A stretch of 64,000 bases of DNA from an uncultured Mucilaginibacter sp. (GCF_913773635.1 NZ_CAJYGQ010000007.1:302807-366806), one strand, 5' to 3'. Positions 46,009 through 57,177 are shown, numbered from the stretch's first letter. A program made the numbers and translations. Notes: a model not told the origin generated them from the sequence alone.

Positions 46009-49000
46009 ATGCAAAATTTTACTAAATCATTTGGTTTGCTGCTCTTTTTATGCCTTTTAGGAGGTATAAAAGCCCATGCGCAGGAAACAGATAGCGTATC
46101 AGTACGGCTTGCAGATAGTATTGCACGTTACAAGGCCGATTCTACCCTGAGGGCTAAAGGCCCTAAACTAAGCGGCGTAATTAAAGATGCTGCTACTAAA
46201 CGCCCGGTATCAGGTATAAGCATTGGCGTGCCTGCCTACTCATCGGCCATTAGCGATGAAAACGGCCGTTTTACCATAAACCTGCCTAACTTTGATGTTG
46301 TTTTAACCGTTAGCGGACAAGGATACCAGGAGAAACAAGTGCCTGTAAAGGGTCGCAAAACGTTACCTGATATCTTGCTGTTTGAGGGGTCTTACAACTC
46401 TGTTTATGACATAGCCCGTATGCCTTTTGGTAATGTATCACAAAGTGCCCTGTCAGGTGCAGTATCAACCGTAAACACTTTCGGAGCATTTGAGCCAACC
46501 TCGCAAGAAACATCAGATAGTTATTTACAGGGTAAAGTAGCTGGTTTGGATGTGATCCGCCGTTCGGGAACGCCTAATATTGGTGCTAATTTGTTTTTAC
46601 GCGGCTATAATTCACTTTATGGCGGCAATGCACCGCTGGTATTGGTTGATGGTATGATTTACGATACTTACCGTTACAACCGCTCACTTATAAGCGGCCA
46701 CGTTCATAATCCATTTGGTAACCTTGACCTGCGCGACGTTGATAACTATACCATTTTGAAAGATGCAACAGCCGGTATTTATGGTACCAAAGGAGCCAAC
46801 GGGGTAATTTTGATTACTACAAACGCCAGCCCGGATCTCGCAACTAAAATTGACTTTTCGGCTTACAGTGGTTATAACTATGTACCGGGCAGTTTTAGGT
46901 TGCCAATGATGCAGGCCGGTGATTATCGCACTTATTTGTCTGATTTGTTGCGTACCAGCAATCTTACATCATCACAAATAAGCGCTTTGCCTTACATGAA
47001 TGATGATCCGTCGCAGCCAAACTATTATGTATATCATAATAACACCGACTGGCAAAAACGCGCATTTAAAAACGGATTCAATCAAAACTACAACCTTCGC
47101 GTATCAGGCGGTGATGATATTGCCCGTTATGTATTAGCCCTAAGCTATGGCGATAACAAAGGCATCACTCCCATGACCGACTTAAGTAAGTTTGGCACGC
47201 GCTTTAATGCCGATTTAAACATCAGTCGTAATTTTACCATTAAGGCAAATCTTTCGTTCCAGTACAATGAGCAGAATTTGCGTGACCAGGGTTTGTCTCC
47301 GTCAACCAATCAGCTTTACCTGGGTTTAGTTAAATCGCCGCTGCTGCGCACCAATGATGTGAACGCTGCCGGTGTAGAGTCGCCAAACCTGGCTGATACC
47401 GACATATTTGGAATAAGTAACCCTGCTGCAGTACTGGCAAATTCACAGGCGTTAAACCGTAACTACCGTTTTTTTGGTAATCTTACTTTCCGCTACCAAT
47501 TCAGCCGCAGCTTTGCCGCACAATCATTAATAGGTATAACGGCCGACAAAGTTCGCGAAACTACCTTTATGCCGCGTGCAGGTGTTGCTAATGACACCAC
47601 TGCCACTGTTGTTATAGATAGTCGCCTGGGTAGCCAGACCCAACGCTTGTACAGCTTATATAACGATACCTATCTATCATACAATCGCACTTTTAACCGT
47701 GTGCACACTTTAGGAGTTTATTTAGGAGCAAGGTTCACTCATTTTACCACACAGTATAATGTTGACCGCAGCTTTAACTCGGCAATTGATCAGTTAGTTA
47801 CTGTTGGTAATGGTTTAGCTGCTACACGTTCAGTTGGCGGCGATATTGGTAAATATCGTTGGTTAAACAATTACCTGAGCGCCAACTATCAGTTATATAA
47901 CAAGTACATCTTCAATTTCAATTTAACGGCCGATGCTTCTTCGCGCTTTGGCACACAGGCCGATGGTATTTCATTGGGTGGTGTAAAAATGGCGCTGTTA
48001 CCTTCGGCTTCGGTAGCGTGGGTGGTATCATCAGAAAAATTTATGGCTGACATTAATTTTATTGAGATGTTCAAGCTTCGCGCCAGCTATGGTTTGACCG
48101 GTAATGATGATATTGGTAACTATGCTGCACGCCAGTACTACACCTCACAAAACTTGTTAGGCTTACAAGGACTTGTAAGAGCCAACTTTGGTAACCCGAT
48201 GTTGCAGTGGGAAATAGGTAAGAAACTGAACTTTGGTTTAGATGCAGCCTTCTTTCAAGAACGTTTAAGCATTACTGCCGACGTATTCAGGAACACTACT
48301 ACCAGAATGATAACACAAGAGCCAGTAGCTTCAACCGGTGGTTTAGCTTACGCTGTTACCAACAACAGTGGTATGCGTACTAACGGCTTTGAGCTATCGG
48401 TTAACGGCCGTGTGATAAGCCAAACCAACTTCAAATGGGATTTGGGCTTTAACATTGCTGCATACCGCAATAAAATTACCAGTTTGCCGGCATCAATGCG
48501 TACACAATATGCTGGTGCTACCATTTTAACCGAAGTTGGTCGTCCGGCTGGTGTGTTTTATGGTTATAAAACCAATGGCGTATATACTTCAGGTACCGAG
48601 GCCGCAGCGGCAGGTTTGTCATACCGCAACAGCCAGGGTGCGCTGGTTCCTTTACAGGGAGGCGATATGCGTTTTGTTGACGTTAACAACGATAAAGTTA
48701 TTGACGCACAGGACATGCAGGTTATAGGCAACCCCAACCCTGATTTTGTGGGTGGTATAAGCACAGGTGTAACTTACAAAAGGTTCACCGTGAATGCATT
48801 GTTCACCTTTAGCCAGGGTAATAAGCTTTACAACTACACCCGTCGTCAAATTGAATCGGGCAGTAATTACAACAACCAAACCCTTGCTGTAAACAACAGG
48901 TGGAGAGCCGACGGTCAAATTACCTCAATGCCACGTGTAGCCTTTGGCGACCCGAGTGGTAACTCAAGTTTTTCTGACCGCTGGATTGAAGATGGATCAT

Positions 49001-49230
49001 ACATGCGTTTACGCACCTTATCAGTAAGTTATGATGTAAACCTTAAAAAAGCCAGATTTCCTAAATACATCAAGGTTTATGCAACAGGTAACAACCTGGT
49101 AACCTTTACCAAGTACCTGGGCTACGATCCTGAGTTTGCACCAAGTGAAAACTTATTGCTACGCGGTATAGACACCACGCTTGAGCCGCAGTTTAGAACA
49201 GTACAGTTAGGTGTGCGCATTGGTATATAA
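46009..49230 (+). CDS. SusC/RagA-family TonB-linked outer-membrane receptor (pair 2)
   Basis: 1073 residues. Signal peptide 1-~24; carboxypeptidase-regulatory-like domain ~50-125; plug ~130-275 with the signature YTILKDATAGIYGTKGANGVIL; beta-barrel to the C-terminus (VQLGVRIGI). It is clearly divergent from the first SusC in this operon, so a second ligand or a second part of the same ligand is likely. Its SusD partner starts 20 bases after the stop. Confidence 0.95.
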   Translation: MQNFTKSFGLLLFLCLLGGIKAHAQETDSVSVRLADSIARYKADSTLRAKGPKLSGVIKDAATKRPVSGISIGVPAYSSAISDENGRFTINLPNFDVVLTVSGQGYQEKQVPVKGRKTLPDILLFEGSYNSVYDIARMPFGNVSQSALSGAVSTVNTFGAFEPTSQETSDSYLQGKVAGLDVIRRSGTPNIGANLFLRGYNSLYGGNAPLVLVDGMIYDTYRYNRSLISGHVHNPFGNLDLRDVDNYTILKDATAGIYGTKGANGVILITTNASPDLATKIDFSAYSGYNYVPGSFRLPMMQAGDYRTYLSDLLRTSNLTSSQISALPYMNDDPSQPNYYVYHNNTDWQKRAFKNGFNQNYNLRVSGGDDIARYVLALSYGDNKGITPMTDLSKFGTRFNADLNISRNFTIKANLSFQYNEQNLRDQGLSPSTNQLYLGLVKSPLLRTNDVNAAGVESPNLADTDIFGISNPAAVLANSQALNRNYRFFGNLTFRYQFSRSFAAQSLIGITADKVRETTFMPRAGVANDTTATVVIDSRLGSQTQRLYSLYNDTYLSYNRTFNRVHTLGVYLGARFTHFTTQYNVDRSFNSAIDQLVTVGNGLAATRSVGGDIGKYRWLNNYLSANYQLYNKYIFNFNLTADASSRFGTQADGISLGGVKMALLPSASVAWVVSSEKFMADINFIEMFKLRASYGLTGNDDIGNYAARQYYTSQNLLGLQGLVRANFGNPMLQWEIGKKLNFGLDAAFFQERLSITADVFRNTTTRMITQEPVASTGGLAYAVTNNSGMRTNGFELSVNGRVISQTNFKWDLGFNIAAYRNKITSLPASMRTQYAGATILTEVGRPAGVFYGYKTNGVYTSGTEAAAAGLSYRNSQGALVPLQGGDMRFVDVNNDKVIDAQDMQVIGNPNPDFVGGISTGVTYKRFTVNALFTFSQGNKLYNYTRRQIESGSNYNNQTLAVNNRWRADGQITSMPRVAFGDPSGNSSFSDRWIEDGSYMRLRTLSVSYDVNLKKARFPKYIKVYATGNNLVTFTKYLGYDPEFAPSENLLLRGIDTTLEPQFRTVQLGVRIGI

Positions 49231-49250
49231 TAAGTTGACTAATTAGTATT

Positions 49251-51026
49251 ATGAAAAAACATTCTTACAAATTCATATATAAAATTTTACTGGCAAGTGC
49301 GCTGGTGTCTTCCGTTTCATGTAAGAAACTCGTAGATGTTGAGCCCGAAAACCAGGTAGATATTGTTAACCATTATCAAACTGTTTATGATGCTAATGCG
49401 GCAGTAATTGGTATTTACGGACAGTTACAGGGAATTGCCGACAGGTACATTGTACTTAACGAGCTGCGGGCCGACTTAATAAGCCCGACTATAAATGCCG
49501 ATCAGTATTTACGGCAGTTACACACGCATACCGTTACGCCCGATAATCCGTGGGCAGATCCTAAGCCATTTTACAAAATCATTATGAATTGTAATGATGC
49601 GCTTAAAAACTTTGATGTTATGCTGGCCGCAAAAAAGTTAACCCAGGCTGATTATAATGAGCGCTATGCAGACATTAATGCTGTAAGATGCTTTTTGTAC
49701 CTGCAGTTAGGTATGCACTGGGGTAGCGTACCTTACGTAACCGATCCGTTAGAAACGGTTGAATCATTAAAAGATGAAAGCAAATTCCCTAAGCTTACAT
49801 TTAATGATTTGCTTGATAAGCTTATTGCTTCGATGGAGCCGCCGCGCAGTCTGGAGGGTTACAGCGCAACAAGTTCAACCGGTTCATCAAGTACATCATT
49901 AAACACCACGGTTGATGGTTATCCTACCAACTTGTTTTTTGTTGAAAAACGCAGCTTGCTGGGCGATTTGTACTTGTGGAGAGGGCGCTATACCGACGCA
50001 TCACGAATGTATAGATATGTTACCGAAACCGGATACCGTAATGGTGGTGGCGGTAATGATGCCAGCTTTTGGCAGTACAAGCCCAATTACAACAGGTTTT
50101 TGGTTACCTATACACAGGGTGGTAATGAAAACACACTGTTAGACGATAATACCAACGCAAACAGCTGGCGGTCTATTTTTGGCAACCCTACGCAAGGAAC
50201 CGAAACCGCTTCTGAATGGATTTGGACAATACCGTTTGACCGTAATTTTGCACCGGTAAATCCGTTTATTGACCTGTTCTCGAATCAAGGTGGCCGTTAT
50301 TTACTTACTGCTTCTAAACTTGCGCTTAACAACTGGGACAGCCAACTACAAACCAATAACTTTGTAGGTGATGCACGCGGAAAAATGTCTGTTCGTACTA
50401 TAAACGGTCAGCCAGTTATTGCTAAACAATTATACTACTATTTAAACAACGCATTTGTACCTGTCAATGTGCTACAGCGCCAGGGCCGTTGGTTGCTTTA
50501 CCGTGCAGCAACACTAAACCTGCATTTTGCCGAAGCCGCCTGCCGCGATAATCAGGTTAAGGTTGCTTACGCGCTTACTAACGTTGGTGTGCGCGAAACC
50601 TATAACAGTGTGTTCCCCGGTACCGGAACTGTGCCCAGTGACGTAACCAATATTATGCAAACACAAGCACCTGCACCTTATGATATGGACGGACGTGACG
50701 GAGCCGTGCCTTATTATAAAGGCCCGTGGTACAGGCAAATAGGAACGCGCAGCCGGGCAAACCTACCAAGATTAGACCCTGGTTTATACCAAAACAACCA
50801 GGTTGCCAACATGGAAGATGCTATTATAAATGAAGATGCTGCCGAACTGGCTTTTGAAGGCCAGCGCTGGGGCGATTTACTTCGCGTATCGCTTCGAAGG
50901 GGTAGCACTACTTATTTAGCGCAAAAGGTACGCGCCAAGCTTGATTTGGAAGGCAATTCGGAGGCGGCAAATGCTTACAACAAATTAAGCACTACAAACG
51001 GCGTTTATTTACCTTTTAAATTGTAA
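49251..51026 (+). CDS. SusD/RagB-family surface lipoprotein (pair 2)
   Basis: 591 residues, longer than its paralogue. Lipobox SSVSC (Cys ~25), then KKLVDVEPENQV. Helical core with AVRCFLYLQLGMHWGSVPY and the C-terminal RagB motif AELAFEGQRWGDLLR. An insertion with a Ser/Thr-rich stretch (about 205-225) is visible. Last gene of the operon, followed by two hairpins. Confidence 0.94.
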   Translation: MKKHSYKFIYKILLASALVSSVSCKKLVDVEPENQVDIVNHYQTVYDANAAVIGIYGQLQGIADRYIVLNELRADLISPTINADQYLRQLHTHTVTPDNPWADPKPFYKIIMNCNDALKNFDVMLAAKKLTQADYNERYADINAVRCFLYLQLGMHWGSVPYVTDPLETVESLKDESKFPKLTFNDLLDKLIASMEPPRSLEGYSATSSTGSSSTSLNTTVDGYPTNLFFVEKRSLLGDLYLWRGRYTDASRMYRYVTETGYRNGGGGNDASFWQYKPNYNRFLVTYTQGGNENTLLDDNTNANSWRSIFGNPTQGTETASEWIWTIPFDRNFAPVNPFIDLFSNQGGRYLLTASKLALNNWDSQLQTNNFVGDARGKMSVRTINGQPVIAKQLYYYLNNAFVPVNVLQRQGRWLLYRAATLNLHFAEAACRDNQVKVAYALTNVGVRETYNSVFPGTGTVPSDVTNIMQTQAPAPYDMDGRDGAVPYYKGPWYRQIGTRSRANLPRLDPGLYQNNQVANMEDAIINEDAAELAFEGQRWGDLLRVSLRRGSTTYLAQKVRAKLDLEGNSEAANAYNKLSTTNGVYLPFKL

Positions 51027-51034
51027 AACATAAT

Positions 51035-51059
51035 CAGGAGCAGTTTTTAATTGCTCCTG
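51035..51059 (+). terminator. Hairpin directly after the FAS1-SusCD operon
   Basis: CAGGAGCA (51035-51042) and TGCTCCTG (51052-51059), a perfect 8-bp stem 9 bases after the last stop codon. It lacks a following T-run, so it may protect the 3' end of the message rather than terminate. Confidence 0.55.
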
Positions 51060-51113
51060 ACCACTTATGAATAAAGGAACTAAAGCACAATGAATGCTTC
51101 AGCTTAGCCCAAT

Positions 51114-51153
51114 AAAAAAGCGGAAAACAATTTAAACTGTTCTCCGCTTTTTT
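51114..51153. terminator. Bidirectional terminator between the SusCD operon and ettA
   Basis: AAAAAAGCGGA (51114-51124) pairs with TCCGCTTTTTT (51143-51153), and pairing continues inward with few mismatches. A-run and T-run on both sides serve the converging transcripts. Confidence 0.85.
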
Positions 51154-51167
51154 ATTAGCGGTATATA

Positions 51168-52847
51168 TTATGCCAGCTTTTTATACTTGATGCGCTTAGG
51201 CGCCACATCACCTAAACGTTTTTTACGGTTCTCTTCGTAATCGGTATAGTTGCCTTCAAAAAAGTAAACCTGCGAATCGCCTTCAAAAGCCAGTATATGG
51301 GTACAAATACGGTCGAGGAACCAGCGGTCGTGACTGATGATTACCGCGCAGCCGCCAAAGTTTTCCAGGGCCTCTTCCAGGGCACGTAACGTGTTAACGT
51401 CAATATCATTGGTAGGCTCATCCAGCAGCAATACGTTTGAACCTTTTTTAAGTGTGATAGCCAAATGTACACGGTTGCGTTCACCGCCCGAAAGTACATC
51501 TATCTTCTTTTGCTGATCGCCACCGTTGAAGTTAAATTTAGAAACGTATGCACGGGAGTTGATAGGTTTATTGCCCAGCAGGATAGTTTCCTGCCCGTCG
51601 GTAATATTTTCCCAAACCGATTTATCAGCTTTGAGGTCGTCATGCATTTGGTCAACATAACCTAGCTTTACCGTTTCTCCAACACGGAAGTCGCCCGCAT
51701 CGGGTTGTTCCTGTCCTGTAATTAAGCGGAACAGTGTAGTTTTACCGGCACCGTTGGGGCCTATAATGCCTACTATACCTGCCGGTGGCAGTGAGAATGA
51801 CAGGTTTTCAAATAATACCCTATCGCCGTAAGCCTTGGTTACATTATTTACTTCAATAACCACATTACCCAAACGCGGACCTGGTGGGATGAATAACTCC
51901 AGCTTGTCTTCACGCTCTTTGGTTTCCTCTGATGCTAATTTTTCATAGTTAGCAATACGGGCTTTACCTTTTGCGTGGCGGGCCTTGGGAGCCATACGAA
52001 CCCATTCCAGCTCGCGCTCCAACGTTTTTTGACGCTTGCTCTCGGTTTTCTCTTCCTGTGCAAGGCGTTTGGCTTTCTGGTCTAGCCATGAGGAGTAGTT
52101 ACCTTTCCACGGAATACCTTCACCGCGGTCAAGCTCTAGAATCCAGCCCGCTACATTGTCAAGGAAATAGCGGTCGTGGGTTACGGCTATAACAGTACCT
52201 TTGTACTGTTGTAAATGTTGTTCCAGCCAGTCAATGCTCTCAGCATCCAAGTGGTTGGTAGGCTCATCCAATAATAACACATCGGGTTCCTGCAGCAGTA
52301 AACGGCACATGGCCACACGGCGGCGCTCGCCACCAGATAGTACTCCAATTTTTGTGTCAGGTTCAGGGCAACGTAACGCATCCATTGCACGCTCCAGCTT
52401 GGTATCAAGCTCCCATGCATTTACCGCGTCAATTTTATCCTGTAATTCACCCTGGCGTGCCATGAGTTTATCCATAGCATCAGCGTCTTCATAGTACTCA
52501 GGTAAACCAAATTTTTCGTTTATCTGTTCGTACTCCTTTAATATAGCAGTTACTTCAGCAACGCCTTCTTCAACTACCTCACGCACGGTTTTTTCAGGAT
52601 CAAGAACCGGTTCCTGAGCCAGGTAACCAACTGAGTAACCCGGTGAAAAAACTACTTCGCCCTGGATGGATTTATCTAACCCGGCAATTATTTTCAATAA
52701 TGATGATTTACCTGAACCGTTTAAACCTATTACGCCAATTTTAGCACCGTAAAAAAAAGACAGGTAAATGTTTTTAAGAACTTGTTTTTGAGGTGGGTAA
52801 ATTTTACTTACACCCGCCATCGAGAATATTATTTTTTCGTCGGCCAT
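51168..52847 (-). CDS. ettA: EttA, energy-dependent translational throttle ABC-F ATPase
   Basis: 559 residues with two ABC ATPase domains and no membrane segments. Walker A motifs are GLNGSGKSS and GPNGAGKTT; ABC signatures are LSGGERRRVAM and LSGGERNRVHL. A charged linker lies between the domains and an EttA-type arm is present in domain 1. EttA binds the ribosomal E site and gates the first peptide bond according to energy charge. Typical length. Confidence 0.95.
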   Translation of the reverse strand: MADEKIIFSMAGVSKIYPPQKQVLKNIYLSFFYGAKIGVIGLNGSGKSSLLKIIAGLDKSIQGEVVFSPGYSVGYLAQEPVLDPEKTVREVVEEGVAEVTAILKEYEQINEKFGLPEYYEDADAMDKLMARQGELQDKIDAVNAWELDTKLERAMDALRCPEPDTKIGVLSGGERRRVAMCRLLLQEPDVLLLDEPTNHLDAESIDWLEQHLQQYKGTVIAVTHDRYFLDNVAGWILELDRGEGIPWKGNYSSWLDQKAKRLAQEEKTESKRQKTLERELEWVRMAPKARHAKGKARIANYEKLASEETKEREDKLELFIPPGPRLGNVVIEVNNVTKAYGDRVLFENLSFSLPPAGIVGIIGPNGAGKTTLFRLITGQEQPDAGDFRVGETVKLGYVDQMHDDLKADKSVWENITDGQETILLGNKPINSRAYVSKFNFNGGDQQKKIDVLSGGERNRVHLAITLKKGSNVLLLDEPTNDIDVNTLRALEEALENFGGCAVIISHDRWFLDRICTHILAFEGDSQVYFFEGNYTDYEENRKKRLGDVAPKRIKYKKLA

Positions 52848-53347
52848 TTTACTTTATTATGAATTCAAATATCAGCCAAATTGATGGCATTACAAAAGCC
52901 AGTAAAGCTCAAATATCATTTGCGCAAAAGATTTTAAGCAAATTTTATTGGTAGTGGCTAACAATACACTGTTAATAACCGTATCAATAATCATTATTAC
53001 AGCAATGTGCCTTAATGGCATGGCTTATGACTAATTAACATGGACTTTGCACTATAAAAATGTAGTAAGGATATTTTTATTAAACTATATTGTATTTTTT
53101 AAATCAAATACTAAATTGCAATTGTAATGTGTTAATTAATACACATAAATTTTATAATCAACACCGGGTTTAAATGTCAAAAAGCCCGTTATTTAACAGA
53201 TTACAATTAAATAACAATTTATGCGTGTCAACTTATAATGTTGGCAACATTGTTGTTAAATGATGATACACACTTCCGTTTGCGTACCCCGTTTTCTAAA
53301 AGAGATATTCATTCGGCAAGTAAAACAAAACTATAGAAAGGTACTCG
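52848..53347. other. AT-rich region upstream of clpC
   Basis: 500 bases without a gene between divergent ettA and clpC. It is strongly AT-rich. A promoter candidate lies at 53253-53282. No CIRCE-type repeat or RNA gene was seen. Confidence 0.5.
53253..53282 (+). promoter_or_regulatory. Candidate Bacteroidota promoter of clpC
   Basis: TTG at 53253-53255, a 19-base spacer, then TCCGTTTG at 53275-53282, one mismatch from TAnnTTTG. It is about 65 bases before the clpC ATG. Confidence 0.4.
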
Positions 53348-55882
53348 ATGGAAGCTAAATTTTCGCCACGTGTTAAAGATGTGATTTCCTACAGTCGGGA
53401 GGAGGCTTTACGCCTTGGTCACGATTATATAGGTACAGAACATCTGTTATTAGGTTTAATCCGCGACGGTGACGGCATAGCCATAAAATTGCTGAAAGGC
53501 TTAAATGTGGATACCGCCAAACTGCGTCGCGCAGTAGAAGATGCTGTTAAGGGTACCAGTGGTACCAATGTTCATATTGGCAGCATTCCTTTAACCAAAC
53601 AAGCAGAAAAGGTGTTAAAAATCACCTATCTGGAAGCAAAGATATTTAAGAGCGACATTATAGGCACTGAGCATTTGCTGCTGTCTATCTTGCGCGATGA
53701 AGATAATATTGCCTCACAACTGTTATTACAGTTTAATGTGAACTACGAAATTTTTAAAGGTGAAGTAGAATCACATAAAAACATTACCGATGAAATGCCT
53801 GGTTCATCAACCGGCGGCGACGATGACTTTAAAGAAGAGGAATCATTCAGCCAGCCTAAAAAGGTATCAGACATTAAGTCAAAAACTCCGGTACTTGACA
53901 ACTTTGGCCGCGATTTAACAAAAGCAGCAGAAGAAGGCAAACTGGATCCTATTGTTGGCCGTGAAAAGGAGATTGAGCGTGTATCGCAAATTTTATCACG
54001 CCGTAAAAAGAACAATCCTATTTTGATAGGCGAGCCTGGTGTAGGTAAATCGGCCATTGCCGAAGGACTTGCATTGCGTATTGTTCAGCGTAAAGTATCG
54101 CGTGTGTTGTTTAATAAACGCGTAGTTACGTTAGATTTAGCCTCTTTGGTTGCCGGTACTAAATATCGCGGCCAGTTTGAGGAGCGTATGAAAGCAGTGA
54201 TGAATGAGTTGGAAAAATCTCCGGACGTTATCCTGTTCATTGACGAGATTCATACCATTGTAGGTGCCGGTGGTGCTTCAGGCTCATTAGATGCCTCGAA
54301 CATGTTTAAACCCGCCCTTGCCCGCGGAGAAATTCAGTGCATTGGTGCCACTACTTTAGATGAGTATCGTCAGTACATTGAGAAAGATGGCGCCTTAGAT
54401 CGTCGTTTCCAAAAAGTAATGGTTGAACCGGCTTCGCCTGATGAAACCATTGAAATTTTGAGCCGCATTAAGGATAAATACGAAGAGCACCATGGCGTAA
54501 CTTATACTACTGAAGCTATCAACGCTTGCGTTAGCTTAACCGCGCGTTATATCACCGATCGTTTTTTACCAGATAAAGCTATTGACGCTTTAGATGAGGC
54601 CGGTTCACGCGTGCACTTAACTAATATTCATGTTCCGGATAACATTCTGGATATTGAGCAAAAGATTGAGCAGATCAAGGTTGAGAAAAACCGTGTTGTG
54701 CGTAGCCAGAAGTATGAGGAAGCTGCAAAACTGCGTGATACTGAAAAGCATTTGCTAGAAGAGTTGGAACAAGCTAAAGCCGCTTGGGAAGCAGAAACAA
54801 AATCAAAACGTTACACTGTAACTGAAGATAATGTTGCCGAAGTGGTTGCCATGATGACCGGTATCCCGGTACAAAAAGTTGGACAAGCCGACAGCCAAAA
54901 GCTGTTGAATATGACCAACAACATTCAGGGTAAAATCATCGGTCAGGATGATGCTATTAAAAAGCTTACGCGTGCAATACAACGTACCCGTGCAGGTTTA
55001 AAAGATCCTAAAAAGCCAATTGGTTCATTTATTTTCTTAGGCCCAACCGGTGTAGGTAAAACTGAGCTTGCTAAAGAATTAGCCCGCTTTATGTTTGATT
55101 CAGAGGATGCACTTATCCAGATTGACATGAGCGAGTATATGGAAAAATTTGCTGTGTCTCGTTTAGTAGGAGCGCCTCCGGGTTACGTGGGTTATGAAGA
55201 AGGTGGCCAGTTAACTGAGAAAGTACGCCGCAAACCATATTCTGTGGTGTTGCTTGATGAGATTGAAAAAGCGCACCCTGATGTGTTTAACATTTTGTTG
55301 CAGGTATTGGACGAAGGCCAGTTAACCGACTCATTAGGACGCAAGGTTGATTTTAGAAACACGATCATCATTATGACCTCAAATATTGGTGCCCGTCAAC
55401 TGAAAGACTTTGGTCAGGGTGTTGGTTTCAGCACTGCTGCTAAACTTAACCAGGCTGATGCTCACTCAAGAGGTGTAATTGAAAATGCCCTTAAACGTGC
55501 TTTTGCTCCTGAGTTTTTAAACCGTGTTGATGATGTTATTGTGTTTAACTCTCTTACTAAAGAGAACATCTACAAAATTATTGACATTGAACTTGCTTCA
55601 TTATTTGGACGCATTAACGGTTTAGGTTATAAAATTGAGTTAACCGAAAATGCCAAAGAAGTGATTGCCGAGCGTGGTTACGATGAAAACTTTGGTGCAA
55701 GACCACTTAAACGTGCAATTCAAAAATACCTTGAAGACCCAATTGCTGAGGAAATATTGAAAGGTGAATTAGCCGAAGGTGACGTAATGGAAGTTGACTT
55801 TGATAAAGAAGCAAACGAAGTTAAGGTTAATGCCAAGCATAACGGAGAAAACAAAACTCCGGAAGCTGAACAAAAAGGTTAA
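53348..55882 (+). CDS. clpC: ClpC, AAA+ unfoldase of the Clp protease
   Basis: 844 residues. Two Clp-N repeats (1-~145), AAA-1 with Walker A GEPGVGKS and arginine-rich loop, a middle coiled-coil with a UVR-like stretch ([19 protein letters not shown]), and AAA-2 with Walker [10 protein letters not shown], then the C-terminal D2-small domain. It feeds substrates to ClpP. In Bacteroidota this is the main ClpC-type partner. Followed by a strong terminator. Confidence 0.96.
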   Translation: MEAKFSPRVKDVISYSREEALRLGHDYIGTEHLLLGLIRDGDGIAIKLLKGLNVDTAKLRRAVEDAVKGTSGTNVHIGSIPLTKQAEKVLKITYLEAKIFKSDIIGTEHLLLSILRDEDNIASQLLLQFNVNYEIFKGEVESHKNITDEMPGSSTGGDDDFKEEESFSQPKKVSDIKSKTPVLDNFGRDLTKAAEEGKLDPIVGREKEIERVSQILSRRKKNNPILIGEPGVGKSAIAEGLALRIVQRKVSRVLFNKRVVTLDLASLVAGTKYRGQFEERMKAVMNELEKSPDVILFIDEIHTIVGAGGASGSLDASNMFKPALARGEIQCIGATTLDEYRQYIEKDGALDRRFQKVMVEPASPDETIEILSRIKDKYEEHHGVTYTTEAINACVSLTARYITDRFLPDKAIDALDEAGSRVHLTNIHVPDNILDIEQKIEQIKVEKNRVVRSQKYEEAAKLRDTEKHLLEELEQAKAAWEAETKSKRYTVTEDNVAEVVAMMTGIPVQKVGQADSQKLLNMTNNIQGKIIGQDDAIKKLTRAIQRTRAGLKDPKKPIGSFIFLGPTGVGKTELAKELARFMFDSEDALIQIDMSEYMEKFAVSRLVGAPPGYVGYEEGGQLTEKVRRKPYSVVLLDEIEKAHPDVFNILLQVLDEGQLTDSLGRKVDFRNTIIIMTSNIGARQLKDFGQGVGFSTAAKLNQADAHSRGVIENALKRAFAPEFLNRVDDVIVFNSLTKENIYKIIDIELASLFGRINGLGYKIELTENAKEVIAERGYDENFGARPLKRAIQKYLEDPIAEEILKGELAEGDVMEVDFDKEANEVKVNAKHNGENKTPEAEQKG

Positions 55883-55901
55883 TTATCATTTTAAATAAAT
55901 T

Positions 55902-55931
55902 AAAAGCCGCCCCGAAAGGGCGGCTTTTTTT
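55902..55931 (+). terminator. Intrinsic terminator of clpC
   Basis: AAAAGCCGCCC (55902-55912) pairs with GGGCGGCTTTT around a CGAAA loop, followed by a T-run to 55931. It starts 20 bases after the clpC stop. Confidence 0.92.
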
Positions 55932-55952
55932 GGTGTTGTTTGTGATGTGGTA

Positions 55953-57167
55953 TTAAGGTTTGGTGTTTACTTCTTTAGGGTCATAGTCAACAGGTAGCAT
56001 TTTTGCCATACGGTCAACTCCCCAGGCGCCTTCGCACATAATAGATGAAGGATTGATGATTATTCCATTAGCGTCAAAAAAAGCATACTGTTCGTTAAAG
56101 TTTATCAACGATGTAGGATGATCAGGAGCGTTTATAGGCTTATTGAATAATGATCCGTCATCAGCTTTACGCGTATATACAACGTATAAAATATCATTGA
56201 AGCTTAGAGCGAATATGCCCGCAACATCAGTACGTTTAACTAAACTATCAACTCTCAATGGCTTTGACACTAAATAGTCTACCGATAGAGGTAGCTGTTT
56301 TTGTTTTGACCAATAAGATAAGGAATCAGTAGCTTGAATATTAAACCTGCCGTTTACCAGGTTTGATTGCCTGTAATGCTTCAGTTTTGCTTGTATAAGG
56401 CTATCAGGTTGGCGTTCCGAGTTGGGTTTGCGCATGAGCCGCATGGTATTAAAGCCTTCCTCTTTCAACCTGTTTCCAAGTAATGAGCGAAAATAATGCT
56501 GGCTTGAGCCAAGATAAGCTCTTAAACGTGCCTTATACCATTTTTTTTGCTGCGACGGTTTGGCTTTGATTGGGGTATACAAAGTGTTTCCAAAGTAGAA
56601 GAGTACTCCCGAACGATAGTTACGCTTAAATTCAATTAAATTGTATTTTAAGTTGTAACCAAGCGCTTTGTTCTCTATCTCTAAATAGTCAACTGTACTT
56701 GCACTTAACTCGTTGGTAGCTTTATCATAATGCAAGTCTAAAATCTCGGGGTTTAATATTTTACACTGAGCAGCCTCTGGCGAACGCCCAAAAAACTCCT
56801 CTTTAAACATTTGGTAGTTTTGTACCCAATTGGGATCGGGTTTTACAACAACCGCGTTAAGCTCAACTGTTTTAGGTGTAAGTTCAACAAATGACAGTGC
56901 AAGGTTTTGATTCACCTGTAAAGTTTTGTGCAACTTTTCATAGCCAACGCTCGAAATAACCATGTCATACTGGCCGGGCTTAACATCACTCAACAGGAAA
57001 GCTCCGTCGTCATTACTCGAGCCTCCAACGGTGGTGTTACTTAAAAATATGCTGGCTTTGGCAACGGGTTTTTTATCATACAGGTTGATGATTTTACCGC
57101 TTATGGTAAACTGTGCCTTTGCAAAAAAAGGAAAAAGTATCAGTAGTATAAAACTGAGCCTTAACAT
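55953..57167 (-). CDS. Exported carboxypeptidase-regulatory-like domain protein
   Basis: 404 residues. Signal peptide 1-~18 (ending FAKAQ). A carboxypeptidase-regulatory-like beta-sandwich at ~20-105 (TISGKIINLYDKKPVAKASIFL) is followed by a region with no domain I recognise. No TonB plug or barrel is evident. The ATG at 57165-57167 is preferred; a TTG three codons upstream would be needed for a longer form. A perfect palindrome lies 10 bases upstream. Function unknown. Confidence 0.78.
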   Translation of the reverse strand: MLRLSFILLILFPFFAKAQFTISGKIINLYDKKPVAKASIFLSNTTVGGSSNDDGAFLLSDVKPGQYDMVISSVGYEKLHKTLQVNQNLALSFVELTPKTVELNAVVVKPDPNWVQNYQMFKEEFFGRSPEAAQCKILNPEILDLHYDKATNELSASTVDYLEIENKALGYNLKYNLIEFKRNYRSGVLFYFGNTLYTPIKAKPSQQKKWYKARLRAYLGSSQHYFRSLLGNRLKEEGFNTMRLMRKPNSERQPDSLIQAKLKHYRQSNLVNGRFNIQATDSLSYWSKQKQLPLSVDYLVSKPLRVDSLVKRTDVAGIFALSFNDILYVVYTRKADDGSLFNKPINAPDHPTSLINFNEQYAFFDANGIIINPSSIMCEGAWGVDRMAKMLPVDYDPKEVNTKP

Positions 57168-57177
57168 ATATATCAAA

